Origin: Vibrio furnissii CIP 102972
GTDB taxonomy: Bacteria > Pseudomonadota > Gammaproteobacteria > Enterobacterales > Vibrionaceae
Assembly (NCBI RefSeq): GCF_000176175.1
Contig: NZ_ACZP01000018.1
Location: 1 to 64,000, forward strand
Length of the DNA: 64,000 nucleotides
Reading direction: 5' to 3'
This document shows, in pieces, positions 30,558 to 39,626 of this stretch. Under the pieces are notes generated by a model. The model did no database searches, was not told where the DNA came from, and saw nothing but the letters and a program-made list of their open reading frames with translations. Each line of letters starts with the position of its first letter. Position 1 is the first letter of the stretch. Made by a program: the position numbers and the translations under genes.

Positions 30558-31780
30558 TGGCAGCGTTTGAATATAAGGCGCTGGATGCCCGTGGCAAACA
30601 GAAAAAAGGTGTGCTGGAAAGCGATAACGCGCGGCAGGCACGTCTGCGTCTTAAAGAACAAGGCTTGGTACCGATTGAAGTGGTGGAAACCAAAGTCAAA
30701 GCGGCCAAAGACCAAAGCCGCAGCTTGGGGCTATCACGCCGTGGTATCAGTACGCCGGACTTGGCGCTCCTGACGCGCCAATTGTCGACGCTGGTGCAGT
30801 CGGGCATGCCACTGGAAGAGTGTTTGCGCGCGGTATCCGAGCAATCGGAAAAGCCGCGTATTCGAAACATGCTGGCGGCCGTGCGCTCCAAAGTCACCGA
30901 AGGGTACACCCTGTCAGACAGCATGGCAGATTACCCGCAGGTGTTTGATGAACTCTTTCGTTCCATGGTGGCAGCGGGTGAAAAATCAGGTCACCTCGAT
31001 GCGGTGTTGGAGCGGTTGGCGGATTACGCGGAAAACCGCCAGAAAATGCGCTCCAAATTGCTGCAAGCGATGCTCTATCCGATCGTGCTGGTGGTGTTTG
31101 CCGTTGCGATTGTCGCGTTTTTGCTCGCGGCAGTGGTGCCTAAAATCGTCGGTCAGTTTGTACAAATGGGGCAGGAATTGCCGAAATCGACGCAGTTTTT
31201 GCTGTCATCCAGCGATTTCATTCAACACTGGGGCATTCAGTTGCTGCTCGCGCTGTTGGTGATCATCTACGTGTGCCGCTGGTTACTGCGTAAACCGGAT
31301 GTGCGTCTGAACTGGGATCGCCGCGTGATTCATATGCCGATGATTGGCAAAATCGCGCGCGGCCTCAATACCTCACGTTTTGCGCGCACCTTATCGATCT
31401 GTACCTCCAGTGCCATTCCGATCCTTGATGGCATGCGAGTCGCTGTCGATGTCATGACCAACCAATATGTGAAACAACAAGTGTTGGCGGCGGCGGAAAA
31501 TGTGCGTGAAGGCTCCAGCCTGCGTAAAGCGCTCGACCAAACCAAGTTGTTTCCACCGATGATGCTACACATGATCGCCAGTGGCGAGCAGAGTGGCGAG
31601 TTGGAAAGCATGCTCACGCGCGCAGCCGATAACCAAGACACCAGTTTTGAATCGACCGTGAATATTGCGCTGGGTATTTTTACACCCGCGTTGATCGCGT
31701 TGATGGCGGGGCTGGTGCTGTTTATCGTGATGGCGACCCTGATGCCCATCCTCGAAATGAATAACTTAATGAGTCGTTAA
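30557..31780 (+). CDS. gspF: type II secretion inner-membrane protein F
   Basis: A 407-residue polytopic platform protein with two repeated GspF/PilC domains (about 70-195 and 275-395) and three TM segments (about 170-195, 222-243, 375-400). It is thought to couple ATPase movement to pseudopilin insertion. The ATG overlaps the gspE stop. Confidence 0.96.
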   Translation: MAAFEYKALDARGKQKKGVLESDNARQARLRLKEQGLVPIEVVETKVKAAKDQSRSLGLSRRGISTPDLALLTRQLSTLVQSGMPLEECLRAVSEQSEKPRIRNMLAAVRSKVTEGYTLSDSMADYPQVFDELFRSMVAAGEKSGHLDAVLERLADYAENRQKMRSKLLQAMLYPIVLVVFAVAIVAFLLAAVVPKIVGQFVQMGQELPKSTQFLLSSSDFIQHWGIQLLLALLVIIYVCRWLLRKPDVRLNWDRRVIHMPMIGKIARGLNTSRFARTLSICTSSAIPILDGMRVAVDVMTNQYVKQQVLAAAENVREGSSLRKALDQTKLFPPMMLHMIASGEQSGELESMLTRAADNQDTSFESTVNIALGIFTPALIALMAGLVLFIVMATLMPILEMNNLMSR

Positions 31781-31817
31781 TTCGGCTCAATTTCGCCTTG
31801 TTTAACATGGAGTCTCT

Positions 31818-32261
31818 ATGAACAAAAAAGTAAACAAACAGTCTGGTTTTACCCTGCTGGAAGTGATGGTCGTGGTGGTCATTCTGGGTATTCTGGCCAG
31901 TTTTGTTGTGCCTAACTTGCTGGGTAACAAAGAAAAAGCCGATCAACAAAAAGCGATTACCGATATCGTCGCGCTGGAAAATGCGCTCGATATGTACAAA
32001 TTAGACAACAATGTTTACCCAACCACCGACCAAGGCTTGGATGCGCTGGTCAGCAAACCGTCTAGCCCTGAGCCGCGCAACTACCGCACTGGGGGCTACA
32101 TTAAGCGTCTGCCTAAAGACCCTTGGGGCAATGACTACCAATACCTGAGCCCAGGCGATAAAGGCACCATTGATGTGTTTACCTTGGGGGCAGATGGTCA
32201 AGAAGGCGGCGAAGGCACCAGTACCGACATCGGCAACTGGAACCTGCAGGACTTCCAATAA
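31818..32261 (+). CDS. gspG: type II secretion major pseudopilin G
   Basis: A 147-residue major pseudopilin. The prepilin peptidase site is G-FTLLEVMVVVVILGIL, with Glu5 of the mature form present. The C-terminal domain has the calcium-binding-type loop GADGQEGGEGTSTDIGNW. It begins 37 bp after gspF with GGAG before the ATG; this is the largest gap between the early operon genes and may allow higher expression. PilD, which cleaves it, is not in the window. Confidence 0.97.
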   Translation: MNKKVNKQSGFTLLEVMVVVVILGILASFVVPNLLGNKEKADQQKAITDIVALENALDMYKLDNNVYPTTDQGLDALVSKPSSPEPRNYRTGGYIKRLPKDPWGNDYQYLSPGDKGTIDVFTLGADGQEGGEGTSTDIGNWNLQDFQ

Positions 32262-32314
32262 GGTGGATTGGGCGGTGAGACCGCCCATGATTTGAGATGA
32301 GTTGCGGCGAAGTC

Positions 32315-32896
32315 ATGAAGTACAAACGCGGGTTTACCCTGCTGGAAATTCTGTTGGTGCTGGTGTTGTTGTCGATGAGTGCGGTGGCGGTGATTGCCAC
32401 CTTACCGGATCGACCCAATGACGAGGCCAACCGCTTTGCCGAAAGCCTGTATCAGCGTTTGCAACTGATCAACGAAGAAGCGATTTTGAGCGGGATGGAT
32501 TACGGGTTGCGTGTGGATGAAAAAACGCGCCGCGCGACATTTCTTCGCCTCAATGAAACTGGCTGGCAACGGCTGAATAAGCCGGGGTTTAGCGCGCAGT
32601 TACAGGCCGAGGAAGGGCTGGTGCTGCAATTTCGGGCCGGCGGCGATGTGTGGCAAGACAAGGATCGATTGTTCAAGCCGGGCAGCTTGTTTGACGACGA
32701 GATGTTTGCCGAGCAAGACGACGCCAAGAAAACGCGTCCGCCGCAAGTGTTTATTTTGTCCAGTGGCGAGCTGACCCCATTTACGCTCGACGTCTACGTT
32801 AAATCGGAGACGCCGGAGCATGGCTGGCAAGTCAACGTGCAAGAGAACGGGGCGATCCAACTGCTCGCTCCGGGAGAACGTCATGCGCAGCGCTAA
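32315..32896 (+). CDS. gspH: type II secretion minor pseudopilin H
   Basis: A 193-residue minor pseudopilin with the short leader MKYKRG and cleavage before FTLLEILLVLVLLS. The periplasmic part is beta-rich. I use ATG 32315, which gives the short leader usual for the family (V. cholerae EpsH is about 194 residues). ATG 32297 in the same frame would add six residues and has no better ribosome site. Confidence 0.9.
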   Translation: MKYKRGFTLLEILLVLVLLSMSAVAVIATLPDRPNDEANRFAESLYQRLQLINEEAILSGMDYGLRVDEKTRRATFLRLNETGWQRLNKPGFSAQLQAEEGLVLQFRAGGDVWQDKDRLFKPGSLFDDEMFAEQDDAKKTRPPQVFILSSGELTPFTLDVYVKSETPEHGWQVNVQENGAIQLLAPGERHAQR

Positions 32897-33239
32897 ACGT
32901 GGGTTTACCTTGTTGGAAGTGCTGGTGGCTCTGGCAATTTTTGCCACCGCGGCCATCAGTGTGATGCGCGCGGTGAGCCAGCACATCAACACCATCAGCT
33001 ATTTGGAAGAGAAAACCTTTGCCGCACTGGTGGTGGATAACCAGATGGCCAACGTGATGCTCAATCCGCAGGGACTCAGCGCGCGGCAAGGAACGCAGAC
33101 AATGGCGGGTCGCACGTGGTATTGGAAAGTGACGCCGGTGAAAACTGGCAACGATATTCTGGCGGCGTTTGATGTCAGTGTCGCGACAGAGAAAAAAGCC
33201 GCTCCGGTGGTGACGGTGAGAAGTTATGTGGCGAAATAA
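32883..33239 (+). CDS. gspI: type II secretion minor pseudopilin I
   Basis: A 118-residue minor pseudopilin, cleaved before FTLLEVLVALAIF, part of the GspI-J-K tip complex. ATG 32883 has GGGAGA upstream and lies 14 bp inside gspH. A longer in-frame start upstream would give an over-long leader. Its stop overlaps gspJ by 14 bp. Confidence 0.94.
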   Translation: MRSAKRGFTLLEVLVALAIFATAAISVMRAVSQHINTISYLEEKTFAALVVDNQMANVMLNPQGLSARQGTQTMAGRTWYWKVTPVKTGNDILAAFDVSVATEKKAAPVVTVRSYVAK

Positions 33240-33873
33240 CGCTGGGCGTCAGCGCCGCACACGCGGTTTCACCCTGATCGAAGTGCTAGTGGCGATGGCC
33301 ATTTTTGCCAGCTTAAGCTTGGCGGCTTATCAGGTGCTCAATCAAGTACAACGCAGCAACAGTTTGTCGGCTGAACGGGAAGCGCGCCTGAGTGAACTGC
33401 AACGTGCCATCGTGATCATGGATGCTGATTTTCGCCAAATGGCGCTGCGTCGTTTTCGCACCAATGGCGAAGAGCCGGGCGACACGATGCTGCTGTGGCG
33501 CGATTACTTGCTTGATTCTGACAGCAAAGGCGTGCTGTTTGTGCGTTTGGGCTGGCACAACCCGCAGCAACAGTTCCCGCGTGGCGAAGTGGCGAAGGTT
33601 GGCTATCGTTTAAAAGATGACGTGCTAGAGCGCGTGTGGTGGCGCTATGCCGATACGCCGGTGGCTCAAGCGCCGGTGGTGATGCCACTGCTGACGCAAG
33701 TCACATCGTGGTCGATGAAGTTCTATTTTCAAGGCCAGTGGCTGGACGAGTGGACGTCGAAACAGTCGCTGCCACAGGCCGTATCGGTGACGCTGACCTT
33801 GAAAGATTACGGTGAGGTTGAACGTATTTATTTGACCTCAGGCGGTACGCTGGGAGACAGCAATGATTCGTAA
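33226..33873 (+). CDS. gspJ: type II secretion minor pseudopilin J
   Basis: A 215-residue minor pseudopilin with leader cleavage before FTLIEVLVAMAIF and a large beta-rich globular domain. It is part of the tip trimer with GspI and GspK. ATG 33226 is inside the end of gspI. The gene overlaps gspK by 11 bp. Confidence 0.94.
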   Translation: MWRNNAGRQRRTRGFTLIEVLVAMAIFASLSLAAYQVLNQVQRSNSLSAEREARLSELQRAIVIMDADFRQMALRRFRTNGEEPGDTMLLWRDYLLDSDSKGVLFVRLGWHNPQQQFPRGEVAKVGYRLKDDVLERVWWRYADTPVAQAPVVMPLLTQVTSWSMKFYFQGQWLDEWTSKQSLPQAVSVTLTLKDYGEVERIYLTSGGTLGDSNDS

Positions 33874-34879
33874 CCAGCGACAGCGCGGTGTGGCGTTGAT
33901 CATTGTTTTGTTGCTCCTAGCGATCATGGTGTCGATTGCGGCCACGATGTCGCAGCGCATGTTTACTCAGTTTCAGCGCGCCAGCCATCAACTCAATTAC
34001 CAGCAAGCGTATTGGTACAGTTTGGGGGTGGAAGCCTTAGCGAAAGCGGCGATTGAACAGAGTTACAAAGACAACGATGTGATCAGCTTGAATCAACCTT
34101 GGTCACAAAAAGATCGCAGCTATCCGCTCGATTATGGTCAGGTGACCGGCAGCATCATCGACCGACAGGCGTGTTTTAATCTCAATGTGTTTGCCAATGT
34201 GCCAGCGACCAGCACAGGCACCACGCAAGCTTACGTATACCGTGTTTGGCGAGCGCTGCTCGATGATCTCGACATCGACAATTACCAAGCGGAAAGCATC
34301 GCTGGGGCGACGTGGGATTACATCGACAGCAATGACAGTGTGAACTCGGTCGGTGGGGTTGAAGACAGTTACTACGAGTCGATGTCGCCAGCCTATTTGG
34401 CGGCCAATACGCTGCTCGCTGACAGCAGCGAACTGCGCGCCGTCAATCAGGTGAGTGGCGAGGTGATGCAAAAGCTCGCGCCTTACGTGTGCGCACTGCC
34501 GATGGATGACTGGCGACTCAATATCAATACGTTGGCACCGGAGCAAGCCAAGTTACTGGCGGCGATGTTTACGCCCGCACTCAGTGAAGCCAACGCCAAA
34601 ACGGTGCTGGAAAATCGCCCGTTTGATGGTTGGAGCAGCGTGAATAATTTTATGGCAGAAGCTCAGATCGCCGCGCTGGACAGCACCTTACGTGATGATG
34701 CGCGTGGCTATTTGTCGGTCGACAGCCAATATTTTGAACTGGACGCACAGGTGAAAGTGGATGAATCCCGCGTGCGCGTTCGGAGTCTGTTTTTTAGTAG
34801 CAATAAAGAAACTGCAACGGTGATACGCCGTCGCTTTGGAGGAATCAGTGAGCGAGTTTCTGACCGTTCGGCTGAGTAG
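33863..34879 (+). CDS. gspK: type II secretion minor pseudopilin K
   Basis: A 338-residue tip pseudopilin, the largest of the set. The processing site is RG-VALIIVLLLLAIM. The fifth mature residue is Ile instead of the Glu found in the other pseudopilins, which is the normal GspK condition and fits its place at the tip. It overlaps gspL by 32 bp. Confidence 0.95.
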   Translation: MIRNQRQRGVALIIVLLLLAIMVSIAATMSQRMFTQFQRASHQLNYQQAYWYSLGVEALAKAAIEQSYKDNDVISLNQPWSQKDRSYPLDYGQVTGSIIDRQACFNLNVFANVPATSTGTTQAYVYRVWRALLDDLDIDNYQAESIAGATWDYIDSNDSVNSVGGVEDSYYESMSPAYLAANTLLADSSELRAVNQVSGEVMQKLAPYVCALPMDDWRLNINTLAPEQAKLLAAMFTPALSEANAKTVLENRPFDGWSSVNNFMAEAQIAALDSTLRDDARGYLSVDSQYFELDAQVKVDESRVRVRSLFFSSNKETATVIRRRFGGISERVSDRSAE

Positions 34880-36059
34880 TCAACAAAATGCCGCCATTCC
34901 TTGGCTGGTGTGGTCGCCGCAACAGCAGGCGGTGATCGCCAGCGGCGAAGTGGCCGGAATCGAGCAGCTGGATGAGCTGGCGCCGTATGCTGCGCAGCGG
35001 TCAACGTTGGTGCTGCTGGCCGCCAGTGATGTGGTGCTGACACAGGTCGAGATTCCTTCTGGTGCCAGTCGCCAGTTGGAGAGCATGCTGCCATATTTGG
35101 TGGAAGATGAAATTGCGCAAGATGTCGAAGAGCTGCATTTTAGCGTGTTGAGCAAAAGCGGCGGTGTGGCGCACGTGGCCGGCGTGGATCGCCAATGGTT
35201 GCAATCGTGCCTGGACACGCTCAAAGCACTGCAGTTCGACGTCAAACGCGTGCTGCCCGATGTCCTAGCTGTGCCTCAAGCTGATGGCCTCGCGGCATTG
35301 CAGTTGGGCGACGAATGGTTGGTGCGCAAAGGGGACTTGGTGGGCTTAAGCGTCGAAACGCAGTGGCTGCCGCTATTTAGCCAATCCGATTGGGTACAAG
35401 AGGGTGAGGCTTGGTTACCGCTTACGGCTTACACGCCGCTGCCTGAACTGGTATTGGCTGAAGGGCAGGTATGGCACACCGAAGCGGCAGATCTGGTGAT
35501 GCAACAGCTGACCCAAGAAGCGCTGCGCAGCAAAATCACGCTACTGACCGGTGAATTTGCGCCGAAATCCTCGTGGTCCAAACATTGGGGCGTGTGGCGT
35601 AAGGCGGCAATCGCGGCCGGTTTGTTGCTGGTGGTCGCGATGGGATACCGCTTTGTGGAAGCTTATCAATACGAAACTCAGGCGCAGCGGTATCGCGCGG
35701 AGAGTGAACGCATTTTTCGAACCATTTTTCCTGATAAGCAGCGCATTCCGACCGTCAGTTATCTCAAACGTCAGATGAGTGATGAATTGGCGGCGTTGTC
35801 GGGTGGCGGCAGTGGAGAGCATGTCCTGGGCTGGCTGAGCAAGTTGCCCGACACTCTGCGTAGCGTGCGCGCACTGCAAGTGCAGAGCCTGCGATTTGAT
35901 GGCAACCGCGGCGAAGTGCGTTTGGAAGCGAGCAGCAAAGATTTTCAAACCTTTGAGCAAGCGCGCGTCAAACTTGAAGCGCACTTTGCGGTTGAACAGG
36001 GCCAGTTAAGCAAAAATGGTGATTTGGTGGTGGGGTCGTATGTCCTCAAACGCAAATAA
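34848..36059 (+). CDS. gspL: type II secretion protein L
   Basis: A 403-residue bitopic platform protein. It has an N-terminal cytoplasmic actin-like domain that binds the GspE ATPase (about 1-235), one TM segment (about 250-268, AAIAAGLLLVVAMGYRF) and a periplasmic ferredoxin-like domain. The GTG at 34848 follows GGAGGA and gives the usual MSEFLTVRLSS start. A TTG four codons earlier overlaps that ribosome site and is rejected. Confidence 0.95.
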   Translation: MSEFLTVRLSSQQNAAIPWLVWSPQQQAVIASGEVAGIEQLDELAPYAAQRSTLVLLAASDVVLTQVEIPSGASRQLESMLPYLVEDEIAQDVEELHFSVLSKSGGVAHVAGVDRQWLQSCLDTLKALQFDVKRVLPDVLAVPQADGLAALQLGDEWLVRKGDLVGLSVETQWLPLFSQSDWVQEGEAWLPLTAYTPLPELVLAEGQVWHTEAADLVMQQLTQEALRSKITLLTGEFAPKSSWSKHWGVWRKAAIAAGLLLVVAMGYRFVEAYQYETQAQRYRAESERIFRTIFPDKQRIPTVSYLKRQMSDELAALSGGGSGEHVLGWLSKLPDTLRSVRALQVQSLRFDGNRGEVRLEASSKDFQTFEQARVKLEAHFAVEQGQLSKNGDLVVGSYVLKRK

Positions 36060-36068
36060 GGGCAGAAC

Positions 36069-36578
36069 ATGAAGAATTTACTCGGCCCACTTCAAGCATC
36101 GCTACAGACTTGGTGGAGTGGCATCAGCCAACGCGAACAGCGTTTGGTGCTGATGTGTGGCGGCCTGTTATTCCTAGGGATTTTATACTGGGGCATTCTC
36201 CAGCCGCTGCAACAGCGCAGTGACGCGGCCAAAGCACGCATCGTATCTGAGCAGCAGTTACTGCAATGGGTTCAATCCACGGCGGATGACATCGTGGCGT
36301 TGCGGGGGCAAGGCGGTGTGGCGCGCACGTCGCAAACACTCAATCAGGTGATCACCAACTCCACGCGTCAGTTCAACATTGAGTTGATTCGAGTTCAGCC
36401 TCGCGGTGACATGATGCAAGTATGGGTTCAGCCGCTGCCGTTTTCTCAATTGGTGGCGTGGATTGCGTACCTCAAAGAGAAACAGGGTGTGGATGTTGAA
36501 TATATGGATCTCGACCGCGGCAAAGTGTCCGGTGTGGTTGAGGTTAAACGGCTGCAATTAAAACGGGGCACGTCATGA
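36069..36578 (+). CDS. gspM: type II secretion protein M
   Basis: A 169-residue inner-membrane protein with one TM segment (about 27-45) and a periplasmic ferredoxin-like domain that pairs with GspL. It begins 9 bp after gspL and overlaps gspN by 4 bp (ATGA). Confidence 0.94.
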   Translation: MKNLLGPLQASLQTWWSGISQREQRLVLMCGGLLFLGILYWGILQPLQQRSDAAKARIVSEQQLLQWVQSTADDIVALRGQGGVARTSQTLNQVITNSTRQFNIELIRVQPRGDMMQVWVQPLPFSQLVAWIAYLKEKQGVDVEYMDLDRGKVSGVVEVKRLQLKRGTS

Positions 36579-37333
36579 AACAAGGATTAAGCTTTGTCGC
36601 CCTATTTGTGGTGGTCTTTGTGGCGAGTGCCATTGTGCATTTGCCTGCCGCGGTGGTGATCAAAGCGGTTCCGCTGCCTGCAGGGCTGGAACTGCAAGGT
36701 GTGCAGGGCCGTTGGTGGCAGGGCAGCGCGACTCAGGTGCGTTGGCAACGTAATCAGCTTGGTGCGTTGAGCTGGCAGTTGCAGTGGTCGTCATTGCTGA
36801 GCGCGAAAGCAAAGGTGGCGGTGCGTTTTGGTCGCGGAAGCGATTTGGATGTGCGCGGCAAAGGCGTGATCGGTTACGGCATGTCTGGGCCGTTTGCCGA
36901 GGATGTGGTGCTCTCGGCCCCGGCGGCGACCCTGATGCAGACGCTTGCGTTACCGCTGCCAATCAGCGCGCAGGGCCAAGTGGAACTGACCGTGCGTGAT
37001 TACCAATACGCGGCGCCGTGGTGCGGTGCGGCCAGCGGCACCTTGGTGTGGGCGCAAAGCATGATGGGGTCTCCGTTAGGGGATCTCAGCATGGGGCCGG
37101 TGATGGCCGATGTCACGTGTGACAATAACGTGGTGACGGTGAAAGGGGGCCAGCAGAGCGCGCAGGTCAGTAGCGAATTCAGCGCAGAGTTGAATGCCAA
37201 ACGCCGATTTAATGCGCAAGCTTGGTTTAAGCCGGGGGCCGAGTTCCCCGCCGCGATGGCGGAGCAGTTGAAGTACCTGCCGCGTCCCGATGGTCAAGGC
37301 CGCTTTCAGTTTTCCCGCCAAGGGCAGTTATAA
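36575..37333 (+). CDS. gspN: type II secretion protein N
   Basis: A 252-residue protein with an N-terminal membrane anchor and a periplasmic part. GspN is present in only some T2SS operons and its role is not established; it is often dispensable. It is the last gene of the operon and is followed by a bidirectional terminator. No gspO/pilD, gspA or gspB gene is present here. Confidence 0.92.
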   Translation: MKQGLSFVALFVVVFVASAIVHLPAAVVIKAVPLPAGLELQGVQGRWWQGSATQVRWQRNQLGALSWQLQWSSLLSAKAKVAVRFGRGSDLDVRGKGVIGYGMSGPFAEDVVLSAPAATLMQTLALPLPISAQGQVELTVRDYQYAAPWCGAASGTLVWAQSMMGSPLGDLSMGPVMADVTCDNNVVTVKGGQQSAQVSSEFSAELNAKRRFNAQAWFKPGAEFPAAMAEQLKYLPRPDGQGRFQFSRQGQL

Positions 37334-37360
37334 CCGTGCAAACAATATAACCGTACAAAC

Positions 37361-37387
37361 AAAAGGGCGAGTTCATCTCGCCCTTTT
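37361..37387. terminator. bidirectional terminator between gspN and cysQ
   Basis: A stem AAAAGGGCGAG/CTCGCCCTTTTT with a 5-nt loop gives a T-run on both strands. It ends the T2SS operon on the plus strand and nudE-cysQ on the minus strand. Confidence 0.93.
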
Positions 37388-37393
37388 TGCTCG

Positions 37394-38221
37394 TTAATCT
37401 TTCACCTTGAGAATCTGATCCCACGGCAAGTTGGCATCGCCCAGCACAATAAAGTTCGGATTTTCCAGCGTATCCCGCTCATTGTAGGACAACGGTTCTA
37501 ACTGCGTGCTGAGAATGCGACCGCCCGCTTCTTCGACGATGCATTGTGTCGCTGCGGTGTCCCATTCGCCCGTTGGCCCCAGGCGCAAGTAGCAGTCCAC
37601 GGCGCCTTCGGCGACCAGACACGCTTTGAGCGCTGCCGAGCCGAGTGGCACCAACTCATAGTTCCACTGGCTGCTTAAACGACTGGTGATGCGGTTGATG
37701 TCCTGACGGCGGCTGATAGCAATTGCAATCGACTGCCCCGGCAGCTCATGCGTGTGGGTTTCAATACGCAGGCTTTCCGACATGTCCGGAATCTTCCACG
37801 CTCCTTTGCCGCTATACGCGTAGTACGTGACGCCGGAGACCGGGCCGTACACCACGCCCATCACCGGACGGTTATTCTCAACCAACGCGATAATGGTGGC
37901 GAAATCGCCGCTGCGGGCAATGAATTCTTGTGTGCCATCGAGCGGGTCCACCAGCCAGTAGCGTTGCCACGTTTCACGCGTGGTGAGGCTGATGTTGGCG
38001 GCTTCTTCAGACAGCACCGGAATGTCCGGTGTCAGTTCACTCAGGCGTTCGACCACCAGTTTGTGCGCCGCTAAATCGGCGCTGGTGACGGGGGTTTCGT
38101 CGCTTTTGGTGAACGCTTCGTAGGATTTTTTCTCGTAAATCTCGAGGATCAATTGCCCAGCGGAACGCGCGATGCTAATCACATCGGGCAATAAGTGAGA
38201 CAGATCTTTGGCGGTAGGCAT
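37394..38221 (-). CDS. cysQ: 3'(2'),5'-bisphosphate nucleotidase CysQ
   Basis: A 275-residue magnesium phosphatase of the inositol monophosphatase superfamily that removes 3'-phosphoadenosine 5'-phosphate made during sulfate assimilation. The metal-site motifs are seen as LSEEAA, DPLDGTQEF and GEWDTAA. It starts 23 bp after nudE and is probably co-transcribed with it. Confidence 0.94.
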   Translation of the reverse strand: MPTAKDLSHLLPDVISIARSAGQLILEIYEKKSYEAFTKSDETPVTSADLAAHKLVVERLSELTPDIPVLSEEAANISLTTRETWQRYWLVDPLDGTQEFIARSGDFATIIALVENNRPVMGVVYGPVSGVTYYAYSGKGAWKIPDMSESLRIETHTHELPGQSIAIAISRRQDINRITSRLSSQWNYELVPLGSAALKACLVAEGAVDCYLRLGPTGEWDTAATQCIVEEAGGRILSTQLEPLSYNERDTLENPNFIVLGDANLPWDQILKVKD

Positions 38222-38244
38222 ACTCTTTCCTTTGGCGCTGCGGG

Positions 38245-38793
38245 TCAGGATTGCAAGTGGCGCAGCGCGAGCAATAGTGCAGTGATGCTGCGAGCTTCGC
38301 TAAAATCTAAGTGAGTCAGCAACTCTTCGGCTTGAGCGAGAGGCCAGCGCACGAGTTCCAGCGGCTCAGGCTCATCGCCTTCCAATTGTTCTGAGTATAG
38401 ATCCTGAGCGATGAAGAGGGTCATGCGGCTGGAAAAATACGATGGCGCCAACACCACATCTTTCAGCGGTGTCAGCGAGTGCGCGCCAAACCCGATCTCT
38501 TCTTTGAGTTCGCGCACAGCGGCTTCTTGCGCCGATTCGCCCGGGTCAATCAGCCCTTTGGGAAACCCCAGTTCATAGTTTTCAGTGCCTGCGGCGTATT
38601 CGCGCACCAGCAGGAGATCGCCGTTCTCGGTGATGGGCACCATCATCACGGCGTTGCGGCCACTGGGCTTCATGCGTTCGTAGGTACGTTGCTCACCATT
38701 CGAAAAACGGAGGTCGAGCGCCTCGATGGCAAATAGTCTCGATTTGGCAACCGTATTACGGGCCAAAATCTCCGGTAATGATTTAGATGGCAT
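38245..38793 (-). CDS. nudE: ADP compounds hydrolase NudE
   Basis: A 182-residue Nudix hydrolase. The Nudix box GLIDPGESAQEAAVRELKEE continues IGF and fits GX5EX7REUXEEXGU. NudE enzymes cleave ADP-ribose, Ap3A and NADH-type substrates. The nudE-cysQ pair is conserved among gammaproteobacteria. Confidence 0.94.
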   Translation of the reverse strand: MPSKSLPEILARNTVAKSRLFAIEALDLRFSNGEQRTYERMKPSGRNAVMMVPITENGDLLLVREYAAGTENYELGFPKGLIDPGESAQEAAVRELKEEIGFGAHSLTPLKDVVLAPSYFSSRMTLFIAQDLYSEQLEGDEPEPLELVRWPLAQAEELLTHLDFSEARSITALLLALRHLQS

Positions 38794-38898
38794 ACGTTAA
38801 CTCCTTCGCATTCAAATGTTTTCCTACTATATGAGAAAAACGGATGAGTGAACATATTACTCTTTATCTGCAACCCTGCGTACAGGCGCAGAAAATAA

Positions 38899-38925
38899 AA
38901 AAAGCTGATGCACGCATCAGCTTTC
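38899..38925 (-). terminator. terminator of nfuA
   Basis: The stem AGCTGATG/CATCAGCT (38903-38910 with 38915-38922) is followed on the minus strand by a T-run. It lies 13 bp after the nfuA stop and before nudE. Confidence 0.9.
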
Positions 38926-38938
38926 TTCGGTTGGGGAC

Positions 38939-39526
38939 TCAGTAGTAAGAGTGCTCGCCTCGATCGTGTTCGGTAGAATCGCGCACCGCGGTCAGCTCAC
39001 CTTCGAACTGCGCCAGCAGCTCTTTCTCAATGCCTTCTTTGAGCGTGACGTCGACCATCGAACAGCCGTTACAACCGCCGCCGAACTGAACCAGTGCTAC
39101 GCCGTCGTCTGAGATTTCTAGCAGTTGGACGTGACCACCGTGGCCTGCCAGCTGTGGGTTCACTTGAGTTTGAATCGCGTATTCCACGCGCTCCATCAGT
39201 GGCGCATCGTCAGCCACTTTACGCATTTTGGCGTTCGGGGCTTTCAGCGTCAGTTGTGAGCCCATTTTATCTGTCACGAAGTCGATCACGGCTTCTTCCA
39301 AAAATGGCAGGCTCAGCTCATCCACATACGCAGAAAAATCGCTGTATGTGATTTCTGTATCGGTAGCTTCCACAGCCTCAGGTGGGCAGTACGACACGCC
39401 ACATTCCGCATTTTGAGTGCCCGGGTTAACCACGAACACACGAATGTTAGTACCGTCTGGTTGCTGAGCAAGCAGCTTAGCAAAGTGAGACTGGGCAGAT
39501 TCTGTAATAGTAATAGGATTTGACAC
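38939..39526 (-). CDS. nfuA: Fe-S biogenesis protein NfuA
   Basis: A 195-residue Fe-S carrier with an N-terminal degenerate A-type domain (about 1-100) and a C-terminal Nfu domain. The [4Fe-4S]-binding CxxC lies in GGGCNGCSMVDVTLKEG. It delivers clusters to apo-enzymes, especially under oxidative stress or iron limitation. It follows the comF-like gene by 100 bp. Confidence 0.96.
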   Translation of the reverse strand: MSNPITITESAQSHFAKLLAQQPDGTNIRVFVVNPGTQNAECGVSYCPPEAVEATDTEITYSDFSAYVDELSLPFLEEAVIDFVTDKMGSQLTLKAPNAKMRKVADDAPLMERVEYAIQTQVNPQLAGHGGHVQLLEISDDGVALVQFGGGCNGCSMVDVTLKEGIEKELLAQFEGELTAVRDSTEHDRGEHSYY

Positions 39527-39626
39527 GACGAATACCTGAGTAAAATTGTAGGCTATTTAGTCACCATTCTACTCCTGTCGAGCCGAGGATCCAGCCCTTT
39601 TTTGTGCACAGGGTGGTGTGCTTGGG